Shown piece after piece: positions 1 through 12,600 of a DNA stretch of 64,000 bases. The notes under the pieces were generated by a model, which did no database searches, had not been told where the DNA came from, and saw only the letters and a program-made list of their open reading frames with translations. Source of the DNA: Rotaria sp. Silwood1 (taxonomy: Eukaryota > Rotifera > Eurotatoria > Philodinida > Philodinidae); assembly GCA_905250075.1 (NCBI GenBank), contig CAJNOP010000030.1:1608539-1672538 (forward strand). Direction: 5' to 3'. The translations under genes and the position numbers were made by a program. Position 1 is the stretch's first letter. Each line of letters begins with the position of its first letter.

Positions 1-16
1 TACTGGAAATTCAAAT

Positions 17-265
17 CTATAGTACTATCGAAATTCTTTTGAATTGGAACAGTAGTGACATGCATTGTATGCGAAGATAATGGGTTTGAAAAATAAGTTT
101 GTCTTGTATAGGAGTAGAGAAAAAAGACGCCGAAAGTTCTCCGCTTTCGATTATTAAAAATAGCGGATCGTTAATTATTGTCATTGTCGATTTATTTACA
201 TATAAAATTTCTATTGGTGTATGAATGAACAAATAAAAGTTCATATTATCGAACGATTGCGCCAT
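17..265 (-). CDS. Possible divergent ORF, unrecognised (82 aa)
   Basis: An ATG-started minus-strand frame begins 73 bp from the Chibby ATG, so a shared bidirectional promoter is possible. The residue mix is varied rather than low-complexity, but I recognise no domain, signal peptide or family motif. It stops 16 bases inside the left edge. It could be a first exon whose donor lies inside the frame, with the rest of the gene outside the window. Equally it could be a chance ORF in AT-rich DNA. I assign no function. Confidence 0.25.
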   Translation of the reverse strand: MAQSFDNMNFYLFIHTPIEILYVNKSTMTIINDPLFLIIESGELSASFFSTPIQDKLIFQTHYLRIQCMSLLFQFKRISIVL

Positions 266-338
266 TTGAGTACAATAGCAACAATCTGTTCAATAGTGAA
301 TAAATTATATTAAAAACTTAAGAGATTCTATTGACACG

Positions 339-736
339 ATGTCATTTTTTAAAAATGCTTTTTCATCTAAGAAAGTAAAACCACGAAAACAAGTTTCAAG
401 AAGTTCATTGAAGTTACCTGCTGATGAATTGTATCGTGATTTGAGTTCAAAATGTGAAGTAATTGATGTAAAATTAGCTGATAAAAAAATTGTTTTTGAT
501 ATTAAAAATGATGATTGGAATACAGGTATGATGATTTATTATTATTCTTCTAATAATGAATAAAAAAATTCTTTTGATTAGCTGATGTTGAAAGTCTTGG
601 TGAAATAATTTCAAGTAGTAGTACACAAAAGATTCGAAAACAAATTGACCTATTACAAGAAGAAAACAATTTGTTAAAACTTAAAGTTGAAGTGTTATTA
701 AATCTTGTTACTGAATCTATTGCTGGAAAATCATGA
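339..736 (+). CDS. CBY1: Chibby homolog (CBY1 family)
   Basis: Two exons, 339-525 and 582-736, are joined across a 56-bp GT-AG intron and encode 113 aa (human Chibby is 126). The N-terminus MSFFKNAFSSKKVKPRK matches the family's opening M-FF-N-FS-KK--PRK signature. The C-terminal half holds the conserved coiled coil, with QEENNLLKLKVEVLLNLVTE at about residues 84-103. In known animals Chibby sits at the mother centriole/ciliary base and binds beta-catenin to restrain Wnt output; that role is inferred here from homology. The tail after the coiled coil is shorter than in vertebrates: the protein ends within a few residues of the heptads, so the basic C-terminal stretch that carries the vertebrate nuclear-localisation signal seems to be missing. 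An AATAAA lies at 866-871. Exon 1 reads on into the intron to a stop at 561, so splicing is needed to reach the coiled coil. Confidence 0.95.
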
Positions 737-1087
737 ACTCTACATTAGATCAATTAGAAATTCTATGAAAACAAGTCTTTAGTTGTCTTTTATATTGTTT
801 TTCAATTATCATTTTTCGTAGTTTTTAAATGTTAAGCTCAATATATAAAATACTTTATTACGATTAATAAAATAGTTAATAGGATTATTTTATTTTCAAT
901 TATGAGTTTCATGGAACATTGATTGTATTTCAACTAAACAGATAACTACAGAGATCCTGAAAAAGTATTCAGACATCCCCATATATTTTCGCATTCTTTG
1001 ATTTGCGAAGCAGAAACAAGAAAAAAAAATTTTCTTTTTTTACTAGTAGAGAGTCCTTCTTTCGAACTAAGAGGTTCTCTATATCAT

Positions 1088-1281
1088 CCATGTCACAAAA
1101 GCCGGATCAGTCTTAGCGGTAAACCACGGTTCACCATTAAAAAATCGGTTAACCGCGGTAAACCGGAAAAAAACCGCGGTTCTCTCCGATTAACCGCGGT
1201 TTTTCTATGTCAAGAAGCCGGTAACCGGACCGGTACAACCGCGGTTAACCGCCGGTTTTTGCCCGGTTTTCATCACATGGG
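1088..1281. mobile_element. GC-rich CCGG/CCGCGG palindrome cluster, candidate MITE remnant
   Basis: Within otherwise AT-rich DNA this 190-bp patch repeats the self-complementary words AACCGCGGTT, ACCGGT and CCGG many times. Its edges form an imperfect inverted repeat: CCATGTCACAAAAGCCGG on the left, against the complement CCATGTGATGAAAACCGG of the right edge (14 of 18 identical). I find no target-site duplication. It resembles in word content the hAT-like element at 8453-8963. A short frame crosses it, but the protein is just the translated repeat. Confidence 0.45.
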
Positions 1282-3674
1282 CAATAAATGAACCCAGCTA
1301 CTACGTACAAGTTGTTGAGGAAAGGCTCGAAAATGCTGGCATACAGATACAAAATTACGTCGCACAATCTCTTGATTTATATTCCATGGATTATCTCTGA
1401 GCGTTGTTATGAAATAAGAGATCAAATAATAATCCAAAGAATTTTGATAAACTGTGGAATTTAGTAAACAGTAAATGGACAACTATTCAAAAACACGAAT
1501 GTAAGAAACTAGTTGATAATTATTCTAGTCGACTTCTCCAAATCATCAAGCAAAATCGTAATAAAACTTCACAACGGAAAGAAACACTATTCATACATAT
1601 ATCAGTTTGTAGAGAATTTTGCTCTCTATGATATTCTCTGCAAAATATTTGCGTTGCACTGTCATTTTTTGTGAAGGTACTTGTGTATTCTTTCAAGGAT
1701 TGCATATAAACATCAATATTCAAATACGATACGCCTCTCCTGACTTTGAATTTTAGCAGTAAAAATCTTTTAAAACACGTAATTTTGTAGAGCGTTTGAC
1801 AGGCATACTAGAGCTATATTGGGAGATTAATTCTGATAAAAGAAAATCATTGTGATCTGTTACTCGCACTGTGATATTAAGGATATTCAAAAATCTCATT
1901 TCTTTTGAAATAGTTTACATTGTGAAAATTATTTTCGTTCATTGAAATATTATGCAGACAGACAGAGCTCGCTTTGCTCAGTCTAGCGGTGTGCAAATAA
2001 TATAATTCTGAAATCAAAAAAAGTGAGCATCTAACATATTAGAAAGTCAAACATTTTCATGAGAAATGTTCTTGTAATTCGAAATGATAGTCAAAATTGC
2101 TGATTATGATAGAGAGTCTACTAGTTTGAAGTAAGGACTATCTACTGACGAAAAAAGAAAAACTTCATCTCTTGTTTCTGCTTTGCAAGACGAGAAATAT
2201 GAAAAAAAACATTGAAGTGTCCAGATATTTTTTTCAAGTATCTGTATGTATAACTTTGAAGTTATTATCTTGTGATTAATGGTCTCAAATCAAATCAAAT
2301 ATTGCGATTCAGCTATCTACTATATTCTCATATAGAAAGCTATATCAACTGGTGCCCTCTGTCAAAGTTGTTTCTATAACTGGTACAATGCAGATAGCCA
2401 ATAATATGTTGAATTTTAACTTTCTTTGTTTGACAAGTCTGTTCCAAGGTTGCTCTAAAAGAACCACATTCTGTAAAACCATATTTTATTTTTCATTTAT
2501 TATTGTGTTTGATTCTATGGATATGATATCAGAAATACTGTATAAAATGATACGAGTAGAAATTGTAAAAATGTAGAAGTTATATCTTAACCATTAGATA
2601 AAAAATGTGAATAAATTTTTTACTCATCATTCTTTTTAGTGCAGTCAAGAGGAATCATCAATTATATTGTAAGTGCTTTCTCATGCGATAATAAAATTGT
2701 GTGCTTGACCATCCGTTTTTTCTATATGTTCTCGTGCATTATAAAAATATAGTCACGTTTAGTATGTTCAATTGAAAACTACACTTAACGAATAATAAAA
2801 ATATAATGATAAACAATAATGTATATTTTTCATCATTGATAACTCGTATTAGTTTAATAACAGTATCTAAGAGTTGAAATAAGAACAATTTTATAAATGA
2901 TCTGACGATGTTTTCCAGCAGTTTTTGTCAAACTCTCTTATCATTTACTACTGTTAGTGCTTCACGAGAAACATGTATATCAATGAAAGTCTTCGTCAAT
3001 ATGATTGTTTTTTTTTTACTTCTTACTTAGAAATGCTTTGTTTTATAATGATGAACAATATTCTTAATCTAATTTGAAGAGCGGTTCTAATTTCGATATA
3101 TATATATTTTTTAAAACATATCGTTTACTTTTATAATGCACTCAATGTTTTATACAGCATGTCGGTTCGAGGAGAGTAAGACTCTTTCGAATATTAAATT
3201 GGCCCTCACGTAATTTCAAATCGCTCCTCTGGAAGAGAAAATCTTCATAAAACTTTGGTTGCATTATGCATAGACTTGTAAATATTCAAGTTGTTTTTTT
3301 CTTATAGAAAATCTGGATATTATTTCTATAAATACAATATGGGTGTAGTATTGCATCTCTCTGAGTTATTGTCTGTGTTAATACATCTACGTGTCTAATA
3401 ATCAACAAGATTTTTTTTTTACATGTAAAACATTCATAATGAAGGTTATGTATATTTTGTTGATGTATAGAGTATCAGAAGTAAGAAAAATGCCGAGAAA
3501 ACTGAGTACCAACCATCATGAGATAAAAAAGAAAAAGGTTGCATGTTAAAAGAGACTATAAGAAATTCTTAATCGAAGCTTTGTTTCATAAGATATTTTT
3601 TTTTGTTTATTGATGGGGAATAATGTATTTTACTAGCTATACTGTTTGGGATATTAGAAAAAAATGTCAAATAA

Positions 3675-3686
3675 AATTGTATTTCA
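3675..3686 (+). promoter_or_regulatory. Unpaired 3' splice acceptor before Kidins220 ATG
   Basis: A T-rich tract ending in TTTCAG precedes the start codon by 11 nt, with no upstream coding exon in frame. It may close a 5' UTR intron or be a spliced-leader trans-splice acceptor. Similar sites stand before DDX3, TRAPPC5, CTTNBP2 and Meis. Confidence 0.4.
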
Positions 3687-3697
3687 GATAGAATTGA

Positions 3698-6600
3698 ATG
3701 GCTAATGTTTTTCTACAGTTTTTACTTGATGTTGAAAATGGAGATTTAGATGGAGTTAAAAGAAATATTCAAAATGGTATTGATTTAGAAACACGTGATG
3801 AAGTAAGATAAGAACAAAATAAAAGTTCATTAAAATGAGATTTTTTTTTTTTCTCTCGGGATTTTTAGGATCAACAAACAGCACTTATTTTAGCTGCTCG
3901 ATGTAATCATTTTGAATGTGTAAAAGTTCTCATTGAAGCTCATGCCGATATTAATGCTGAAGATGTGGTATGTAAAATATAAAAATCAATGAATAATCAT
4001 CATTTAATAAAAAATAATTATTTGCAGTTTATGTTTTTTTTTCAATAATCAATATTATTGTTATGAAATATTAATCGATTGATCTTTTTTTTTCTTGCTT
4101 AGGATCATTGGACAGCATTACTAAACGCATGTCAAAATGGAAATTTAGATATCGTATGTTTTCTTACTGAGAATGGTGCACATATTGAACATTGTGATTG
4201 CGTAAGATTTATCTTAATAAAAACATAAAATTGATTTTTCTTTGCTTAAATTAGGGACAATTTACTCCACTGATGTGGGCATCCTATCAAGGACATACAA
4301 GAGTTGTTGAATATTTATTAAGTTGTGGTACGAATGTTAATGCTCAGGATGAACATGGTATATCCAGTTTAAGTTGGGCATCAGGACGAAATCATGTTGA
4401 TATTGTAGCATTATTACTTGCAGCTGGTGCTTCACCTAATTTATATGATAAGAATAATACAAGTCCATTAATTTGGGCCAGTCGACGTGGTATGTATATA
4501 TACGGTTACTTCTAAAATTATTCGATCAAGTTTATTATCAATTTTCTTTATAATATGATTGTCGATTTTTTCATACTCAGGTTATACAAGAATAGTCGAC
4601 TTATTATTAAAACATGATGCTAATATTAATAATATTGGAATGAAAAATATGACAGCTCTTCTAGCTGCTACAAAAGGTGGTCATGCAGAAACAGCTCTTC
4701 GTCTTCTTGAAAATCGAACAATTGATATCAAAATACAAGATAAAGTGAAGTTATACAGAAATTTTTTTTTTTTTTCAAAAATCTATTCTAAATAATTATA
4801 TTAGGATGGAGAAACACCATTAAGTCATGCGTGTGCTCAAGGTCTTACTGATGTTGTTGTTGAACTTGTTCAACGCCATGCATATGTTAATACAGTCGAT
4901 AAAGTAAAATTCACAATTGATATTCTTTTTTTTGTTTTGCTTAATGCGTCAAACTTTCAATGATTATTTATATATAGAATGGTAATCCAGTTCTTTTTTC
5001 TGCTGTTAAAGGTGGAAAAGAAGATTGTGTTGCTATTCTACTTGAAAATCATGCTGATATAAATGCAATTGGTGCTGTAAGTTTAATTTACAAGAAAAGA
5101 CAAATTCATCATTTAGCGTTGGCTTTTTATTTTCCAATAATAAAAACAAACAGGAAAATAAGACAGCAATTTGGTGGGCTGTAGAACGAGGTCGATTGAA
5201 TGTAGTCAAATATTTACTTCAATATAATCCTGATGTTGAAGTAGCAGGTGGTCCTGATGATGATACACCATTATTATTAGCTACGAAACGAAAACGTGTT
5301 GCTATTGTTTATGAACTTATTAAATATGGAGCTAGATTATCATCAGTTGATCAGGTTTGATAATATTAAGATTCTATTTTTCGAATTTATATAATAATTA
5401 TACTTTAGTTTGGTGATAATAGTTTACATATTGCTTTGCGTAATCATAGTAGAGATATTGCTGATATTCTACTTTCTAATCCAAGATATTCAAAATATTT
5501 GTATCGACCTAATAAACGTGGTGAAACACCTTATAAAATAGATGCTAATCTTCAAAAGAGTATTCTTACAACTATTTTTGGACAACGTATGTATATTTGA
5601 ATGTAGAAACTTGTTGATTTAAGAATTTGATTTTGTTTTATTCTTTGAATAGGAACATTAAATTTGAACGATGATTCAATTCTTGGTTATGATTTATATT
5701 CATCAGCATTAGCCGAAATTTTAAGTGAACCATCACTTCGAACTCCGATTACGGTGGTAAGTAAGACATTCTTCTAGATCTTTTTTTTTTCAATATTCTT
5801 TTATTCATCTGTAAGGGTTTATATGCAAAATGGGGTAGTGGAAAATCGGCTTTGTTAACCCATCTGAAAGGTAAATTTTATCTTGTCAAAATTCATAAAT
5901 CTATTTTGATTTGTAATGCATTTTAGACGAAATGTACAGCTTTGCACAATTAACAGGTATGTTCTCTACGTAATAGTGTTCCAGTAATCAGCCGGAATAA
6001 ACAAATGTGAATAGTTCTTAAATGGTTCAAGCGATTAGAATGAATTTTCTATAACCTGATTCGATATTCCGTTCATTTTTTTCAACATTGCTCTGAGAAA
6101 ATGTCGATATCTACTAAAACTAGCCTTGAAACTGTTTCATTGATGATTGAATTTCAGTAACTAACAGCTTTAAAACGAACAATACCTGTCGCATCTAAAA
6201 CAGAAATAATACATTAATATGGTAATACAGAGATGTCTAAACGTTTTTTTGAAACTGATACTTGACGACACCAGACGCATTCTCAACGTTCTACATTAAT
6301 GACAGAAGAATAGGACCCGTACGAAAAAAGAAGACTTTACGAGAGCCAGTACCAATAGAAAATAAGTTGCTGGACCCCGATTAGGACCAGTGCTACGCTA
6401 GATTAATCGAAATTGACATATAAATAAGTTACCGCGATAAAAACTTAGTCCCACATATCTCTAATATTGACAGGAAGTGTTCTAGGTATTTGAAATGTTT
6501 TTTCAATAGCATTCAAAATTATGACAGAATTCAGCAAGGAAAATTCAAAAACGTAGTTGTTTTCGACGAGTTTTATACTCATTGGATTTAGTATCTCTCG

Positions 6601-9600
6601 AACATGAGAAATAATGTCTGTAAGATGCTTATTAAAGATTAAGTAATGTTAACAAGATGAATCAGTACAATAGTTGTAATGGAAACTCGATCTAATGTTT
6701 CATTTCAATGTGAGCATTTTGAACAGTGACTGCAAATTATGCAAAATAAAACTTTAAAGAAAGTCGAGTAAAATATTATAAAACTTCGGTGTATGACTTA
6801 AATTTTTCACGAATTATTCACATTCTTTTGGAAAATTCTGTACATTATTTTTTCATATTGATATGAGCTGTTTGTTTTAGATTTTCCCAGTATCAAATTT
6901 TCACCGTTACTTCTCTCAATTATTTTCATCATAGCATCAATTGTTGGTCTTGTCACTGGTTTTTTAATTCATTATATTGTTGGTATAACAATCGGTGTAA
7001 TTTTAATTGTTCTTCCACTAGCATTTCTTTGTTTAATTAAATATCTTCTTCGTAACAAAGATTATGGATGGACAGCTAATATAACACAATTTATAAATAA
7101 ACGTTTAGAAATGTTACGATTTCTGCTTCAAGTTATTTTCATTAATCCTTATTCATGTCATCGATTAAAAACAAATGATACAATTGATTGTAAAAAGATG
7201 AAGTAAATTTTAAAATTCATTCTATTCTAATCGAATATAACTTATTTAAATATTTAGATTTATTTTTACTGAATATGGAAAAGTTTCAACTGCTGATGGT
7301 GAAAAAGCTAGTGCAAATATGATTGCTGAACTTGCAACTAATGTCGAAGAAACATTTGGACTTGTTGCAACACGTCTTTGTCGTGCACTTCATTCCAAAA
7401 GTTTGCTTTGAAAATAAAAATATTCAATTTGATAATTATGTTTGTTGATTAATTAGATTCAAGCCATCATCATCGATTTCGATATCTATGTTGTATACCA
7501 GCATTTATTTTTGTTGCTATTCAAATTTTACTTGCTTTAGTTCTAAGCATTTTAATATTAGTAAAAGGTTAAATTTTATTATATGTAGTAGCTGAATTAT
7601 GTTTTGAATTACTCTAGGTATTCCATCAAATCATCATTCGATCAATATAATTTATATTCTACTTACAAGTATATTAGCTATTTCAATTGTATTCAGTTTC
7701 GCTACATGGCTTCGAATATTAACAGTATTGCTGAAGTCACCTAAATCAAAAATTCTAAAATTTTCAGATCATTCTTCACGTCTGAACGAAAGTTCTCTTT
7801 ATCGACTTAGAAAAGAAGTATGCCATTTTTAATAAATCTTATAAAAGAAATATTAGTTTTCACAAACAGGTTAGCCGATTGTCATACATTATCAAAACGG
7901 TTGAAGCTTTTTTAAGTATTAATACTCGTCTTGTTGTTCTTATTGATGGTTTGGATGTTTGTGAACAGCAACGTATCCTTCAAATACTTGATGTAAATGA
8001 AATATGAATCAATATTATTATTATTTTTTTTTTCATTATTATTCTAGCAAGTACATGTACTCTTGACCAAAGAAAATGATCCATTTATTACATTAATTAT
8101 CTGTGATCCACATAAAATTATTCAAGATACGAAACCAATAACGGCAATATCACCATCAACAAATCAACATTCAAATTTTGATTTTGGTGTTAATATTCAT
8201 GATTATTTATTATCGATTATTCAACTTCCAATCTATTTACAATTAAATTTAAGTAAAACAAAACAATTGAAAAAAAATGCTGATAGCTTTCCAAAAAGAA
8301 GACTAACAGTTAGTGAAACGTTTGTTTTTCTTCTTATAGATTAGAGACGAGCATATAGAACTGTAAGCCGATCAATCGAACGGCCGTCGCTAGAAAACAT
8401 CGGGTTGGTCTTCAAGCCAAATGAATTCTTACCTTTTGAGAAATATGTAGGGCAGAGATGGAACCGGTACCGGGAACCGGCCGATCCGGTCCAAACCTGT
8501 CTAAACCGGCCTATATTTATCACTTTCCCGTTCTATGATGGTAATCATATGAAAAAACGACTGGCACCAAGACAAGTTCTACTAATCACATAGGAGTTTA
8601 TTTAAAAGAAAATTTTCAAAATACCCATCAGTGAGACTATTGTTACCAACGGGAAAACATTGTGTCAGTGTGCGTGAAAGCACGAAGGTAGCCCTCAAGA
8701 GAGTTCACTATGAAACAAGGCTTCATTTCAAGCCTTAGCCTGTTGTCTATAGAACGATATTTTGTCGGTAGGTCGGTTTTTCTTTTATAAACTGACGTAT
8801 CATCAGCATCCTGTTTTAGTACCGGTAGACTAGTTTTGCCCGGTAGACCGATCAGATCAACTTTTTTTGGTAAATCTGTTTCGGTCGACGAACCGGTCCG
8901 GTCTTATTGTTTTGGATCGGTACCAGTACCGGTCTGAAAAAAACTAGACCTGTTCCATCTCTGATGTAGGGTGCATTAGTCGTCGAATGCAAAGAACTAG
9001 AAAACAATATCTTGGAGACAGCTATCTGATTTTGATTAGAAAATGTCATTGAGAATATCTAAGTACGATTTGATCGGGTTTCAATCCACAAATTTTGGAC
9101 CGTACGGGCCTTTGTTTGTCGACATGACACAAAAATAGATATAGGATTTTAAAAAATTTCTAATCTCCTTAACTAAGTTTTGGAGATATTATTATTTAGT
9201 TTCTTGTCAATATGTTCTTTGTCATTGTTTTCTCTGTTCTTCATTTCAAAATCTTTTGAAATTAAGAAAATTTTAAAAATTTTCGCTGTTATCCTTGATC
9301 TATGCATCGGCTTACATCTCTATGTGCAGAATTACTCTATCTTGGATATAATCAGGAAAAAAAGACTTTCTTTTAGACTCTCGCCAATGGTACATCCGCC
9401 CTTGATGTAACTGTAAAACCAACAACAATCAAGAAACTTTCAAAAAAAAAACGACGTCGACAACGACGAGATACATTACCGAATACTAAACCAGTACAAT
9501 ATATTCACTAGCATTAATATTGTATTCATACTATTTGTCCCTTGTTTATTTTTTAGGTATCAACATCAGAATTGACTTATCAATTACTTCAATCAGATTA

Positions 9601-12600
9601 TTTTCTTGATATAAATCCACGAATTCTTCAACGTCTTATAAATATAATTGCTATGACGGGTCGACTCTTACGTGCTAATCAAGTATTATTCAGTTGGAAA
9701 CGTCTTGGATGTTGGTCATATTTAGTAGAACAATGGCCATATCGTATTTCTTGGATTGTTATATATTATGAAGATCATGAACAAGATTATGCAGAAGATA
9801 CTGAACTGAAAACTCTCTATAATAAGTTCGTTTTAAATATCTTTTTTGTTGCATAAATTTATTCTCATTAATGTTCGTTTTCTTTTTCTCTTTAGAATCA
9901 AACCATTTATTCCTATAACGAATGATCCTCTTTTAGAACTTGATCGTAGTGGACGCAAATTTGAACTTTGTATAGAAAAAAGTGAACCTGTTTTAAATGT
10001 GACTGATTTAAAACAGTTCCTACCATGTACATGTAATCTTGATCCATATTTGAATAAATTAATTCGAGGTATAGTCATTCATATTAAAATGAGATATTTT
10101 TGTATAAAGTTTTATTCATGATATAGAATCTGCAGCCTATTTTTACATGAATAATATAGATGAAAATGGTTTTGTTCATGGTGATCCATCGCGTTTTTTT
10201 TCTCCTCGTGATTCTACTCAGTAAGTAATGAGACAAATAAAAAAACAAAAAAAAAGAAATGTTTAATATTAGATTATTATTTGATTATTTTGCTCAGAAA
10301 TTTTTGTTACTGTCATTTTTGTAAATGGTAATATTATTAAATTTTAGCACTATATTCAGCATTGCATGAACAATGCTTTCTTTTTACTCAATTTTTTAAA
10401 CTTCATTTTTCTTTTTGAATATGTCTTACTAATCTATTTTCTAGGTATTCTGGACATAATGACTTTTTTCAACAAGCACCACCTTTACGATACCAAGGCG
10501 GATTTTATCCAAGATTCAGTCTTCCAAGAGTGGACTATATAGGTAATTGGAAATCATTGATAAAATTTTGTTTATGAATTCGTTTTTTTTGAAACTCACA
10601 TAGTTTTGAAGAAAATAGTAAGTACAAGGTTTAGGTCAAAGTTTTGCGGCTTTTCATCTCTCTATCACAGGTCTTAGTAACTAACCAGATTGATCATTAA
10701 TTATATTTTCATAGTAATTGAGGAGAACAGGCGTCGGCCTCCTTTTTCAGATTTCTTTAGCAATGAAAAAAGGCGCTGAACGGCATTAATGACAAGACTT
10801 AGACATTCTAACGCTTTCCTCGAAATTCCAACGGTTGGCATCCTTTTTCGATATTTGACAATAGTGCAATTTTTGATTCTTGTGCAAATAAACATTTATA
10901 TTCAAGATGTCCAAGATGATTGTTAGGGAATGCCTTGATTTGCTACAATTATCATATGATTAACATATAAAACATGAACTGATCAAGCTATAACTTTGGA
11001 AAATAATCAATATCAGTGTTTATAAACTTATTCAGATATATAATAGTGCGTTGAAATCTGATCTAAATACAATATATATGGACAATAGGCTTTTTTTGCT
11101 AGTTAAATCACTAGTTACATTAATAATGCGTGATCGAAGAGCTTTTAGAAAAGATGTTAGTTCAGTTGAGAATCTCTAGAAAGTATGCTCTTTTTGAATA
11201 GTATTTGAAAAATTTTGTGCCAGAGTATTGAAATAATCTTTGAAACGTCCAAAAAACTAGTTTCAACAGAAAGACCTTTTTTTTTCATTGTTTTGATTTG
11301 ACATTAAAAGTTAAAATCTTTATTTATATATCAGCTTGTAGATCAGAAACTACTATTCAAAATGCACTTTTTTTTTGGTTTTTCAACAATACATTCCTAT
11401 ATTCATTTTCTCTAAATACTCGTTTTTGAAAAATCGACAATCGTTTTACGTTAAAAGGAACTCTTCAAGAAAATACCTGTAGTCTTACTTGAATAAAAGC
11501 TACAGCTTAGTTCAATATTACATTTTGTAGAGAAGTGTTCATTCTACAAAACGATCGACTCCAATAATGTTTGTCATGCTCGAAAAAAGACTTAAAGGAG
11601 AACTAAAAAACCTATTGGGTCATCATTAAAAATAATTTTTCAGATCTTTCAAAAACATCTCTTACTAGTCTTGAGCAAAATAAACACAAAATTTCTAGAC
11701 CCATAGTCCAAAAGAGTATCCTTATTCATAGTTGTCGACTCTTAAGAAATATATTCAAGTAAGTCAAAAGTGAACAAGCATTTTATCTACAAATTTTCCA
11801 AACATCCGTTAATAATGTAAAATTAAGAACAACGAAATATGAAAAAGACTATAGTCTGCGAGAAATTTTTCACTTTATGTATTTTATATTGATATAATGA
11901 GGCTAATAAACATATGTTAATTGCACATGTTAGCTCCAAAGGGGCTATAATAACAAGCGTTTTTCTATGTAGGAGGTCTATATCGTCCAAATATACAAAT
12001 ACCAATGAAAAAACGTGATGATGCTGATGATAGTCATATTCGAACATCATCTATTTCATCATCCTTAGTAACTAATACACAGCCAATAATCGAACAACAA
12101 CAACAAGAACAAATTTTATCAAATAATGTCAAAGTATGCCTTTTTTTTTTTCGTTGAACAAAATTTATATTCTAGAATTTTTCTTTGTTTTAATTAAATT
12201 AGTTGGATTTATCACCACCACTAAGTCAGATGACAGTTAATGATATTTGTGATTGTTTAAAGAATGATGTTATAGGTTTAAAACCTACAATGATACCAAT
12301 CTATATTCAAGATATAAATGAAAATAATATTAGTGGTCGAGTTTTATTAGAATGTAATCTTGATGAACTTAAACAAGTATAAATATTAAACAAAAATTAT
12401 ATTTATATAATTGAACTATTTTTCATTAAGATTCTTTCTATGACATTTGGTGATTGGGTACTTTTTAGAAATTGGATACAAACAAAACGATTTGAAGAAC
12501 AGTAAGATTTATGATATAAATTGAAAAGAATTTCTATTTGCTATCTTTTTTTTTAGACGTTCTCGATTTCATCGACAGTCACAATATACATCATCAACTA

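Larger units (their letters stand above)
737..3697. other. Intergenic region, Chibby to Kidins220
   Basis: No supported gene lies in these 3 kb. Short frames on either strand have no recognisable domain and no splice structure. The stretch holds the GC-rich palindrome cluster at 1088-1281 and is otherwise AT-rich, with T-runs near 3008 and 3409. A pyrimidine-rich acceptor ends at 3686, just before the Kidins220 start codon. Confidence 0.6.
8309..9376. other. Long Kidins220 intron hosting a transposon (1068 bp)
   Basis: The donor GTTAGT after ...RRLT and the acceptor TTTTAG at 9371-9376 are in phase 0 on both sides, so the insertion at 8445-8971 should not break the protein. Outside the element the intron is AT-rich and featureless. 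The exon frame also runs on to a stop at 8344, so retention would truncate the protein within the NTPase domain. Confidence 0.75.

Noticed and set aside
998-1291. 97-codon plus-strand frame across the GC-rich cluster
   Set aside because: The translation is just the repeated CCGG/CCGCGG words, with no domain, and it is entered without a credible promoter or splice context.
3158-3230. GGTTCGA word suggestive of a tRNA T-loop
   Set aside because: No matching acceptor, D or anticodon stems could be paired around it.
8405-9049. Frames on both strands within the hAT-like element
   Set aside because: They overlap the inverted repeats and read GPV/RTG-type translations of ACCGGT words; no transposase motif is present.
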